35,245 bases of DNA from an uncultured Bacteroidia bacterium (GTDB lineage Bacteria; Bacteroidota; Bacteroidia; J057; CALLMJ01): contig CALLMJ010000007.1 in NCBI GenBank assembly GCA_938006875.1, positions 1 to 35,245 of the forward strand, written 5' to 3'. This document shows positions 8,887 through 17,632 of this stretch, in pieces. The translations under genes were made by a program, and so were the position numbers. The notes beneath the pieces are model-generated. The model was given only the letters and a program-made list of their open reading frames with translations, made no database searches and had not been told where the DNA came from. Position 1 is the first letter of the stretch, and every line of letters starts with the position of its first letter.

Positions 8887-9363
8887 ATGAAAGTCATTAT
8901 AGAAAATCAAGAATTTTTACTCAAAGATTTAGAAAATCTAAAAAAAGATTTATCCATTGAAAAAATTGAAGAAAATCACTGGCATATTCTTTATCATAAT
9001 CAATCCATTTCATTAAAATTAATTTCAAAAAATTTAGAAGAACAAACATCTGAATGGAGAATTAATGGTAAAACTGTTTTAACAAAATACCAATCCGAAT
9101 TAGATGTTTTATTGCAATCTATGGGATTGAGTAATCAAAATCAAAAGAAAATTAAAGAATTAAAATCTCCAATGCCCGGTTTAATTAAAAAAATTATGGT
9201 TCACGTGGGAGATTTCATATCCAAAGGTGAGCCACTATTAACACTAGAAGCTATGAAAATGGAAAACATTTTAAAATCACCTGTTGATGTTAAAATTGCT
9301 CAAATTAAAGTAAGTGAAGGTAATGCAGTTGATAAAAACCAAGTTTTAATTGTTTTTGAATAA
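8887..9363 (+). CDS. Biotin/lipoyl attachment domain protein (biotin carboxyl carrier-like)
   Basis: C-terminal LKSPMPGLIKKIMVHVGDFISKGEPLLTLEAMKMENILKSPVDVKI with biotinylation motif AMKM. Confidence 0.88.
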   Translation: MKVIIENQEFLLKDLENLKKDLSIEKIEENHWHILYHNQSISLKLISKNLEEQTSEWRINGKTVLTKYQSELDVLLQSMGLSNQNQKKIKELKSPMPGLIKKIMVHVGDFISKGEPLLTLEAMKMENILKSPVDVKIAQIKVSEGNAVDKNQVLIVFE

Positions 9364-9364
9364 A

Positions 9365-9859
9365 ATGTTTCAATGGATTTTTTTATTGATTTTGGGAAAT
9401 TCAACTATTTTAATGGCACAAGCAGATTTTGAAAGACCTCAAAATTATAGAGTCAAATCAGAATTTGTCAATCCTTATGATCGCATTATGGTTTCTAATT
9501 CTAAACCTTCTCGTATCAAAGACCCTATCTTTATTAAACCTTCGATAGAAAAAGATTATTCCAAAGGGTTAGAAGATTTGATTACCCTTCATCAAAACCT
9601 TTCTGAAAAACAAAAAGAACAAGATGGTTTCCGTATTCAAATTGTTTCAACTATGGATCAAAATGTAATCAAAAAAGCTCGAATGGAATTTTCTGAACTC
9701 AATTCAAATCTAAAAATTTATCAAGTTTACGATAGACCTTATTATAAACTACGTGTGGGTGATTTCTTAACGAAATTTGAAGCAGAACAGATGGTTTATG
9801 TATTATTAAAAAATTTTCCTGCTTCATTTGTAGTGCCGGATAAAATTAAGTTGAATTGA
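9365..9859 (+). CDS. SPOR-domain exported protein
   Basis: Signal-like MFQWIFLLILGNSTILMAQ; C-terminal GFRIQIVSTMDQNVIKKARMEFSEL...KLRVGDFLTKFEAEQMVYVL. Confidence 0.8.
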   Translation: MFQWIFLLILGNSTILMAQADFERPQNYRVKSEFVNPYDRIMVSNSKPSRIKDPIFIKPSIEKDYSKGLEDLITLHQNLSEKQKEQDGFRIQIVSTMDQNVIKKARMEFSELNSNLKIYQVYDRPYYKLRVGDFLTKFEAEQMVYVLLKNFPASFVVPDKIKLN

Positions 9860-9915
9860 GTTGTGGGCGTGCCTCTCATGCTTCGCATTCGGGTCGGGCT
9901 GTTACGTTTACATTG
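9858..9915. repeat. GGGCGTGCC...GGGTCGGGC-type Bacteroidetes intergenic element
   Basis: gagttgtgggcgtgcctctcatgcttcgcattcgggtcgggctgttacg; locally GC-rich non-coding segment with stem-like gcctctcatgc/gcattcgggt. Confidence 0.4.
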
Positions 9916-10051
9916 AGTTTGATAAAGTGAGCTTTACTAACGCTTCGGCATTCCAATGCTTTACAATCCTTTGCCTGCTCATACTTCGCTACCAAAAGCA
10001 GTGCTAAACCCTTTGCATTTCTCTAGCTTAATCAAAAATAAGCTTCAAAAA

Positions 10052-10080
10052 TTTGATTTTTTGATTTTTCCTTATATTTG
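10052..10080 (+). promoter_or_regulatory. Bacteroidetes-type promoter (TTTG ... TATATTTG)
   Basis: TTTG at 10052-10055, 17-nt spacer, TATATTTG at 10073-10080; ATG at 10100. Confidence 0.5.
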
Positions 10081-10099
10081 TATCGTAAACATAAATATT

Positions 10100-10576
10100 A
10101 TGCAAATTTTTATTAATGAAAACCCAAACTACAAAAGTAATAGACTTCTATATGTTATATTGGCAGTGTTACTTTTTTTGATAGTAGGAACTGTAATAGA
10201 ATTTTTTGAATTTTACTCTGAGGATAACATAAAAGCCAATCAAGGTAAATCGTTTTTTCCTTATGTATCTATTATAATTTCTATTGTAGTATTACTTTGG
10301 GCAATTTTACCGTCTAAAAATGCTAAACATATCTACTTCCTTGCTTTAGATAAAGACCAAGTTATTGTAGAATTTTTAAAATTTGATTGGTTTTTAGGTT
10401 ATAAACCTACGAAATTAAAATTAGATATTAAAGAAATTAGAACCAAAATTAACAAAGATTTTTTTTATGTTTATGTAAATAATCAAGGATTACAATTTCA
10501 AATCTTCGAAGAAAGCCAGCCTAATATCAAAGACAAATGGAATGAAATGATGAATCATTATCTAAACAAACAATAG
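10100..10576 (+). CDS. Hypothetical two-TM membrane protein, PH-like C-terminal region
   Basis: MQIFINENPNYKSNRLLYVILAVLLFLIVGTVIEF...VSIIISIVVLLWAILP; the track's upstream start (9956) would translate the intergenic element and promoter. Confidence 0.65.
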   Translation: MQIFINENPNYKSNRLLYVILAVLLFLIVGTVIEFFEFYSEDNIKANQGKSFFPYVSIIISIVVLLWAILPSKNAKHIYFLALDKDQVIVEFLKFDWFLGYKPTKLKLDIKEIRTKINKDFFYVYVNNQGLQFQIFEESQPNIKDKWNEMMNHYLNKQ

Positions 10577-10619
10577 TCCATGGCATTGAAGCCTTAAATT
10601 TTTTTGTGGAAAACCCTAA

Positions 10620-10651
10620 TTTGTTAGTTTAGCGTTTATTTAATATTTTTG
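10620..10651 (+). promoter_or_regulatory. Bacteroidetes-type promoter of the PAS/CheR/CheB/SpoIIE operon
   Basis: TTTG (10620-10623), 20-nt spacer, TATTTTTG (10644-10651); ATG at 10669. Confidence 0.6.
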
Positions 10652-10668
10652 CAACTTGTATTGAAAAA

Positions 10669-13600
10669 ATGTCAAAAAAAAAAAATACTAATGAAAATAA
10701 AGGTTCTTCTAGCGGAATTGCTTTAAATGTAAGGCTTAGATTATGGATTTTGACTTTTTCAACTTTTGTTATTACCTTAATTTTAGTGTACTTTTTATTT
10801 CAATTAAAAGATAGCTTTGAAAAAGCCAATAATTCTATTATTCAACATAATTTAGCTACAAGCCAACTCAATGAAATTAAAACTTATATATTTGAAATTA
10901 AAAACACTGTTCATCAAATCAAACCGGGAATTTCTAACAATCAATTAGAGAACTACAATGAACAACTTAAATCATTATACGGAAAATTTGATAAAACATG
11001 GGAACAATTCCAAAACTTAATAGATACTCCCAAAGAAAAAGATTTTAATCAAAGAGTAAATAGGCAACTAAGCCTTCTCAAACAAAATATTACTATTTGG
11101 AAAGATACTTTAAACAGTTTCCAACCCAAAAATTATATAAATGCAAATACTTACTTCAATGGTTTAGTAGTTGGTCCTTTGTCCGATTTAATGCAAATTA
11201 TTGATGAATTCATCAATTTTGAATTAGAATTTAGCGAAAATAAAGCCAAAGAAGAAAATCAATTTTTTCAAGATAAAATTTACTATTATATCATTATAGC
11301 TCTAATTGGTTGGGCTTTGATATTGTTAATCAGTTTATCTACTTCTTTTAGAATTTCCAATGCTTTAAAGTCAGTTCGTTTATTAATTTCAGATTTAGAA
11401 AAAGGAGATACAAGAAAAAGAGAAGTGGCTATTGTGAATGATGAATTTGGAGAAATTACTCAAGGAATTCAAAATATCGCTTCGAACATCCACAAATGGG
11501 CAAGATTTGCAGTTACTATTGGAGAAGGAAATTTCAAATCCCACTTAGATTTATTATCAGAGAATGATGAATTAGGATCATCTTTATTGAGTATGCAAGC
11601 CCGTTTAAAACAAGTTGCAGAGGAAGACAATAAAAGAAATTGGATGATTGAAGGAGAAGCTGTTTTTTCTGAATATATTCGCCAATCTGATTCAACAGAA
11701 ATTCTTGCAGACCAAATCATTAGCCAATTACCAAAATATTTACAAGCGCATCAAGGTGCATTTTTTATTTTTGATCATGAAACCTCAGAAATTTCTTTAG
11801 CTGCTTCTTATGCTTATTCGGAAACTCAAAAAAATAGAAAATTTAAGCTGGGTGAAGGCTTCATAGGTCAATCCATCAAAACCAAAGATTTTATTTTTAT
11901 CCAAGAAGTTCCTGATAATTATATCATACTTACCTCTGGACTTGGAGAAGCGAAACCCAAAGCTTTGATGGTAATTCCTTTGATTTATAATCAACAGGTT
12001 CACGGAGCCATAGAATTAGCAACTCTTAGTTATTTTGATGAAATTCATTTACAATTTGCAAAAAGGATATCAGAAATTATTGGTGCAGCATTAGCCAATT
12101 TAAAAAATAAAGAGAAAACTCTTAAACTTCTACAAGAATCTCAAATTTTAAGTGAAGAACTTCAAAGAAAACAAAATGAATTGTTAGAAAAAAATCAGCT
12201 AATGCTTCAAACCCAAGAAAAACTCATCCTTTCTCAACAAGAACTTTCTGCGCAAATAGCCGCTTTAAATAATTCAGCCATTGTTTCAGAAGCTCAACCA
12301 GATGGTACTATCACTTTTATTAACCACCAATTCTTAAATACTTACGGATTTAGAAAAGATGAATTGCTAGGCAATACCTATCAAATATTAAATTCTGGGC
12401 ACCATTCCAAAGCATTTTTTAAAAACTTATGGGATACTATTTTAGAAGGCAATGTTTGGAAAGGTCAAATAAAAAATCGTGCTAAAGATAACACTTTTTA
12501 TTGGGTGGATACTGTTATTACACCTGTAAAAGATAATCAAGGTAATTTAGTCAAGTTTATTACTGTACAATTTGATATTACCCAACAAAAAAATCAAGAA
12601 GAGCAAATTCGTATTGCATTAGAAGAATCAATGGCACAAGAAGAAGAACTTCGCCAAAATGCCGAAGAATTAGAAGCCCAACAAGAAGAAATGAAAAGAA
12701 CTCAAATTGAATTAACTGGGCAAATTAATGCATTAAATAATGCAGGAATTGTTTCTGAAGCCGACTTACAAGGAAGAATTTTTAATGTAAATGATACTTT
12801 TTTAAAAATTACCAAATATTCAAGAGACCAAATCATTGGTCAAAATCATAGACTTTTGAAATCAGGACATCAGCCGGATAGTATTTTTGAAGATTTATGG
12901 AAAACCATTACTCAAGGTTTCGTTTGGAAAGGCGAAATAAAAAATCGCGCAAAAGATGGTTCCTTTTATTGGATTAATTTAACGATTACTCCTGTTCTAG
13001 GGTTAGATTATAAACCCATTAAATACATTGGAGTAGCATTTGATATTACTGCTCAAAAACAACAAGAAGAACAAATTCGCACTGCACTAGATATTTCCAA
13101 AGCACAAGAATCAGAATTACGCCAAACTACTAATGAACTCATGGAAGCACAAGAAGAAATGAGAAAAACGCAAGTAGAGTTACGCGGGCAAATTGGAGCA
13201 TTAAACAACGCTGCGATTGTTGCTGAAACCGATTTAAGAGGTAATATTACTACACTTAATGAACAATTTGTTAGAGTTTCTAAATATTCCAGAGAAGAAT
13301 TGTTAGGTCAAAATCATAGAATGCTCAAATCCGGGCAACACCATGAAACGCTTTATGCTGAATTATGGAAAATCATTTCCGAAGGACGTGTTTGGCATGG
13401 TGAGTTTTGTAATAAAGCAAAGGACGGTCAATTTTATTGGGTAAAGGCTACTATTACTCCCGTATTGGGCTTTGATGGTAAACCTCTAAAATATATTGGA
13501 GTATCTTTTGATATTACCGCTCAAAAAAGACAGTCTGAAAGAATTAAACAAGCTCTGGATGTTGCTCAAGCACAAGAAGAAGAACTTCGTAAAAATGCTC

Positions 13601-16173
13601 AAAAAATGTTGGAAACTCAAATTGAGCTTCGTGGGCAAATCAATGCTATTAATAATTCTACTATCGTTTCTGAAACCGATTTGCAAGGCAATATTTTAAC
13701 AGTAAATGATGAATTTATAATTGTTTCTAAATATTCTCGTGAAGAACTCATTGGGCAAAATCTACGTATTTTAAAATCTGATTACCATACTGATGACTTT
13801 TTTATTAGAATGTGGCAGACCATTTCAGAAGGAAAAGTATGGTCAGGAGAAATTTGCAATAAAGCAAAAGATGGTTCAGAATTTTGGGTAGCTACTACTA
13901 TTACTCCCGTTTTAGGAACTGAGGGTAAACCCGTTAAATATATCAACGTTCAATTTGATATTACCAAAATCAAAATTCAAGAACAACTTTTAAGAGAAGC
14001 CTTAAATAAAGCTCAAAAACAAGAAGAAGAAATTCGTAAAAAACAAGAACAAATGGATTCTATCTTCTCTAATGTTCCCGGTATTATTTACCGTAGAATG
14101 AATGATGAAGATTGGACTATCACCTTAGTAAATAGCCATGTTTATGAGGTTACAGGTTTTGCTGCCATTGAACTTTTATATAATAAACGTAAAACCTTCA
14201 TTAAACTTATCTACGATGAAGACCTTCAAGATGTAAAAACCTATATTGAAAAATCTTTAGAAGATAGACAGCCTTATTCCATTGATTACAGAATTGTTAC
14301 AAAAGATAAAAAAATTCGTTGGGTCCGAGATAAAGGTAAAGGTCTATATGACGAATTTGGTAACTTACAATTTGTAGATGGAACCATTTTAGATATTACA
14401 GTTCAAAAAGAATTAGATGAAAATTTAAAAGCCGCATTAGAACAGTCCCAGTTACAACAAAAATTATTAGAAGAAAACGCCGCTATTATACGTAAAACCC
14501 AAGTTGAATTGGAAGGTCAAATTTCCGCAGTAAACAATGCCGCACTAGTTTCTGAAACCGATTTAGAAGGTAATATTTTATTTGTAAATGAAGAAGGTTT
14601 AAGAACTTGGGGGTATTCCCTTGAAGAAGTTTTAGGGAAAAAACACAACATCATTAAATCTAATGAACACCCTGAAAGTTTATTTCAAGAGTTATGGCAA
14701 ACCATTATTGATGGTAATGTATGGAAAGGTGAACTAAAAAACCAATCTAAAAACGGTTCAGAATTTTGGGTAAACATTAGCATTACTCCGGTTTTAGATG
14801 AAAATCAAAATCCTGTAAAATTTATTGCTGTTGCATTTGATATTACCAAACAAAAACGCCAAGCCATCAGAATAAAACAAGTTTTAGAAGAATCCCAAAA
14901 AAATGAAGAAGAATTAAGAAAATATTCTAAAACCATGGAAGAGGTTCAAGCTCAAATGCTAGAAACTCAAATGGAACTTTCTGGCCAAATTAATGCTATC
15001 AATCAATCGGCTTTAGTTTCTGAAACTGATAAAGATGGCATCATTACTTACGTAAATGACGAAGCATTAAGCATTTGGGGTTATTCTTTTGAGGAAGTAA
15101 AAGGAAAAAAACATAATATTCTCAAATCTCAAAAACATTCTGAAAGATTCTACCATGAACTAAACGAAACTATTTATTCAGGAAAAGTTTGGAAAGGTGA
15201 AATTTGTAATTTAGATAAAAAAGGAAATGAATTTTGGATTCTTTTAACTATTACTCCTGTTTTAGGATTGGATCATCAACCTTATAAGTTTATTGGTGTC
15301 GCTTTTGATATTACTGCTCAAAAAAATCAATCACTTAGAATTCGAGAAGCACTCAAAAAAGCTGAAGAAGCTGAAGATAACTACAAAAAACAAATTTTAG
15401 AACTTCAAAATCAAATTCAAAATAGTGTTTCAACGAATAATCCTTATTTACCTGAATTTATTGATGCCTTTAAAGCCAATTATGAAGGTAATTTAGAATG
15501 GGTATCTCAAAATTTATTAGAAATTTTTGAATTAAACCCAGATGAAGTAATTGGGCAACCTTTTGCAGTTCTTATCCAAAATCATATTAATGAAAACTTA
15601 ATCCATGAAATGCTCAATTCATTAAGTGAAACTGCATTCTGGGCATATACATTCACTCATAATGATAAAACTTTTGAACTTTCTATTTTATTAGATATTG
15701 AAAACGAAGATTATACTTATTGGGGTATATTTCATGAGGTTACAAAATGGTATCACCAAATCCAAGAATTACAAGAACAAAAAAATTCCCTTGAAAATAA
15801 TTTAGAATCCGTTTTATTTTCATTACAAGAATTTAAAAATTTAAGATACGAACTTCAACAAAAAGAACAAATATTCAGAAATTTTTGGTATATTGCGGAA
15901 ATTGATAAAAACGGTTTTATAAGTTATGCTAATGAACATATTTGTAACTTATTTGACCTTGACTCACAAAATTATTTTTATACAAAGTGGGATATTGTGA
16001 TACCTCGATTAAGTAAAAATTGGTTAGAAGAAACCCAAGAACAATTTTTAGAAAATCCTTCTTGGAAAGGTGAAGTGTTTATTCAACACAAAAGATTGGA
16101 AGTGTTTATTCAACCTATCAAAAATTTAGAAAATGAAATTGTAAAATATACCGTTATAGCTTATCAAAAATAA
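10669..16173 (+). CDS. Giant membrane receptor: 4-helix-bundle-like periplasmic domain, HAMP, GAF, ~9 PAS domains, no visible output domain
   Basis: TM1 LWILTFSTFVITLILVYFLF and TM2 YYIIIALIGWALILLISLS; GAF GEGFIGQSIKTKDFIFIQEVPDNY; repeated [A][LI]NN..IVSE.D..G.I...N..F...S.YSREEL.GQNHR.LKSG...FDIT.QK; ends ...VKYTVIAYQK with no HATPase/HisKA/MA/GGDEF. Confidence 0.88.
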   Translation: MSKKKNTNENKGSSSGIALNVRLRLWILTFSTFVITLILVYFLFQLKDSFEKANNSIIQHNLATSQLNEIKTYIFEIKNTVHQIKPGISNNQLENYNEQLKSLYGKFDKTWEQFQNLIDTPKEKDFNQRVNRQLSLLKQNITIWKDTLNSFQPKNYINANTYFNGLVVGPLSDLMQIIDEFINFELEFSENKAKEENQFFQDKIYYYIIIALIGWALILLISLSTSFRISNALKSVRLLISDLEKGDTRKREVAIVNDEFGEITQGIQNIASNIHKWARFAVTIGEGNFKSHLDLLSENDELGSSLLSMQARLKQVAEEDNKRNWMIEGEAVFSEYIRQSDSTEILADQIISQLPKYLQAHQGAFFIFDHETSEISLAASYAYSETQKNRKFKLGEGFIGQSIKTKDFIFIQEVPDNYIILTSGLGEAKPKALMVIPLIYNQQVHGAIELATLSYFDEIHLQFAKRISEIIGAALANLKNKEKTLKLLQESQILSEELQRKQNELLEKNQLMLQTQEKLILSQQELSAQIAALNNSAIVSEAQPDGTITFINHQFLNTYGFRKDELLGNTYQILNSGHHSKAFFKNLWDTILEGNVWKGQIKNRAKDNTFYWVDTVITPVKDNQGNLVKFITVQFDITQQKNQEEQIRIALEESMAQEEELRQNAEELEAQQEEMKRTQIELTGQINALNNAGIVSEADLQGRIFNVNDTFLKITKYSRDQIIGQNHRLLKSGHQPDSIFEDLWKTITQGFVWKGEIKNRAKDGSFYWINLTITPVLGLDYKPIKYIGVAFDITAQKQQEEQIRTALDISKAQESELRQTTNELMEAQEEMRKTQVELRGQIGALNNAAIVAETDLRGNITTLNEQFVRVSKYSREELLGQNHRMLKSGQHHETLYAELWKIISEGRVWHGEFCNKAKDGQFYWVKATITPVLGFDGKPLKYIGVSFDITAQKRQSERIKQALDVAQAQEEELRKNAQKMLETQIELRGQINAINNSTIVSETDLQGNILTVNDEFIIVSKYSREELIGQNLRILKSDYHTDDFFIRMWQTISEGKVWSGEICNKAKDGSEFWVATTITPVLGTEGKPVKYINVQFDITKIKIQEQLLREALNKAQKQEEEIRKKQEQMDSIFSNVPGIIYRRMNDEDWTITLVNSHVYEVTGFAAIELLYNKRKTFIKLIYDEDLQDVKTYIEKSLEDRQPYSIDYRIVTKDKKIRWVRDKGKGLYDEFGNLQFVDGTILDITVQKELDENLKAALEQSQLQQKLLEENAAIIRKTQVELEGQISAVNNAALVSETDLEGNILFVNEEGLRTWGYSLEEVLGKKHNIIKSNEHPESLFQELWQTIIDGNVWKGELKNQSKNGSEFWVNISITPVLDENQNPVKFIAVAFDITKQKRQAIRIKQVLEESQKNEEELRKYSKTMEEVQAQMLETQMELSGQINAINQSALVSETDKDGIITYVNDEALSIWGYSFEEVKGKKHNILKSQKHSERFYHELNETIYSGKVWKGEICNLDKKGNEFWILLTITPVLGLDHQPYKFIGVAFDITAQKNQSLRIREALKKAEEAEDNYKKQILELQNQIQNSVSTNNPYLPEFIDAFKANYEGNLEWVSQNLLEIFELNPDEVIGQPFAVLIQNHINENLIHEMLNSLSETAFWAYTFTHNDKTFELSILLDIENEDYTYWGIFHEVTKWYHQIQELQEQKNSLENNLESVLFSLQEFKNLRYELQQKEQIFRNFWYIAEIDKNGFISYANEHICNLFDLDSQNYFYTKWDIVIPRLSKNWLEETQEQFLENPSWKGEVFIQHKRLEVFIQPIKNLENEIVKYTVIAYQK
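12239..13977 (+). repeat. Tandem PAS plus coiled-coil coding repeats (period about 447-468 nt)
   Basis: Repeat landmarks (A/T/R)(G/A)Q I.ALNN at approx. 12251, 12718, 13186, 13633; further PAS copies with the same motif near 14518 and 14986. Confidence 0.75.
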
Positions 16174-16178
16174 GATTT

Positions 16179-17024
16179 ATGTTCAACAGACCCGACGAAG
16201 AAATTATTCATATTGAATTAGAAGAGATAACCAAATTAACCGATGCTATTTTTACAAAGTATGGTTACGATTTTGGAAATTATGCAGTTTCCTCTTTCAA
16301 AAGGAGAATTTTAATGGTACTAAAAAAATACGGTTTAAAAAGTATAGATAAACTCATTCAAAAAATATTATTTGAACCTTCATTTTTTGAACAGTTCGTT
16401 TTGGATATTACTGTCAACACAACGGAAATGTTTAGAGACCCTACTTTTTATAAAGCATTAAAACAGCAAGTAATACCCATTTTAGCAACTAAACCTGAAT
16501 TTAATGTATGGCATGCCGCATGTTCAACAGGTGAAGAAGTGATTTCTTTAGCCATTTTGTTAGACCAAGAAGGGATTCTAAACAAAGCCAAAATTTATGC
16601 TACTGACATTAACCATGTAGTTTTACAAAAAGCCGCTTCTGCTGCTTTCCCTGTAAGAAATCTAGATTTTTATCATGAAAATTACGCAAAAACAGAGTTC
16701 CCAGGACAATTATCAGATTATTACACCATTGAAAATGGAATGATGCAATTTGATAAAAGATTAATTCAAAACGTAAAATTTAAACATCATGATTTAGCAA
16801 GAGATGTTCATTTTTATAAATTTGACTTAATTTTATGCCGAAATGTCATGATTTATTTTAATCAGGAACTACAAAATCGTGTATTTGAGTTGTTACATAA
16901 CAGTTTATTTATGAACGGTTTTTTGTGTTTAGGTGCTAAAGAATCTTTGATTTGGTGTAAAATAGCCGATAAATTTGAAACTGTTAATTCTCATGAAAAA
17001 ATCTTCCGAAAAATTAAATCATGA
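16179..17024 (+). CDS. cheR: CheR-type protein-glutamate O-methyltransferase
   Basis: VNTTEMFRDPTFYKALKQQVIP; VWHAACSTGEEVISLAILL (SAM-binding); IYATDINHVVLQKA; FDLILCRNVMIYFNQELQNRVFELLHNSL. Confidence 0.92.
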   Translation: MFNRPDEEIIHIELEEITKLTDAIFTKYGYDFGNYAVSSFKRRILMVLKKYGLKSIDKLIQKILFEPSFFEQFVLDITVNTTEMFRDPTFYKALKQQVIPILATKPEFNVWHAACSTGEEVISLAILLDQEGILNKAKIYATDINHVVLQKAASAAFPVRNLDFYHENYAKTEFPGQLSDYYTIENGMMQFDKRLIQNVKFKHHDLARDVHFYKFDLILCRNVMIYFNQELQNRVFELLHNSLFMNGFLCLGAKESLIWCKIADKFETVNSHEKIFRKIKS

Positions 17025-17632
17025 ATTTTGAAAGCATCTTAAAAAATAAAAAGTTTGAAGCTATTGTTATTGGAGGTTCAGCGGGTAGTTTTACTGTTAT
17101 TACTCAAATATTAGCGGAGCTTCCTCAACCTTTTGTACTGCCTATTTTTATGTGTTTACATCGTTTAAAAGATAAAAGAGAGGGCTTCAAAGAAGCTCTT
17201 GAAATTAAATCCAAAATTAAAATTGAAGAACCAGACGATAAAACCCTTATTCAACAAAATATTGCATATTTAGCTCCTGCAAATTATCACATGCTCATTG
17301 AAAACAAAAAAATGATTTCTTTAGCAACCACCGAATTAGTTCAATTTTCTAGACCTTCCATTGATGTAATGTTTGAATCTGCTGCTGATGTTTATAGAGA
17401 TAAATTATTAGCAATCTTATTATCTGGTGCCAATAAAGATGGTGCTGATGGTATGAGAACTATTAAAGAAAGAGGTGGATTTACTATCATTCAAGATTTG
17501 AATACTTGCTCTATGATTACTATGCCCGAAGCTGCTCTTAAAATTACTCATATTGACCTCCAACTTAAACCTAATCAAATTCCTGATTTTTTAAGAACTC
17601 TTAATCACTTGATTTTAAATGAAGTTTTATAA
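17021..17632 (+). CDS. cheB: CheB-type protein-glutamate methylesterase, catalytic domain only
   Basis: AIVIGGSAGSF (Ser), MCLHRL (His), AILLSGANKDGADGM (Asp), RPSIDVMFESAADVY; no N-terminal receiver domain; overlaps cheR by 4 nt. Confidence 0.9.
   Translation: MNFESILKNKKFEAIVIGGSAGSFTVITQILAELPQPFVLPIFMCLHRLKDKREGFKEALEIKSKIKIEEPDDKTLIQQNIAYLAPANYHMLIENKKMISLATTELVQFSRPSIDVMFESAADVYRDKLLAILLSGANKDGADGMRTIKERGGFTIIQDLNTCSMITMPEAALKITHIDLQLKPNQIPDFLRTLNHLILNEVL

Noticed and set aside
11469-13699. ORFs 11469-11720 (-), 11797-12003 (-), 13486-13686 (-), 13496-13699 (+) inside the giant PAS gene
   Set aside because: Alternative-frame or antisense ORFs within strongly conserved PAS/GAF coding sequence.
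12239-15345. PAS repeats as a recent DNA tandem duplication or assembly artefact
   Set aside because: Copies differ extensively at nucleotide level and spacing varies (447-468 nt), indicating old duplications.
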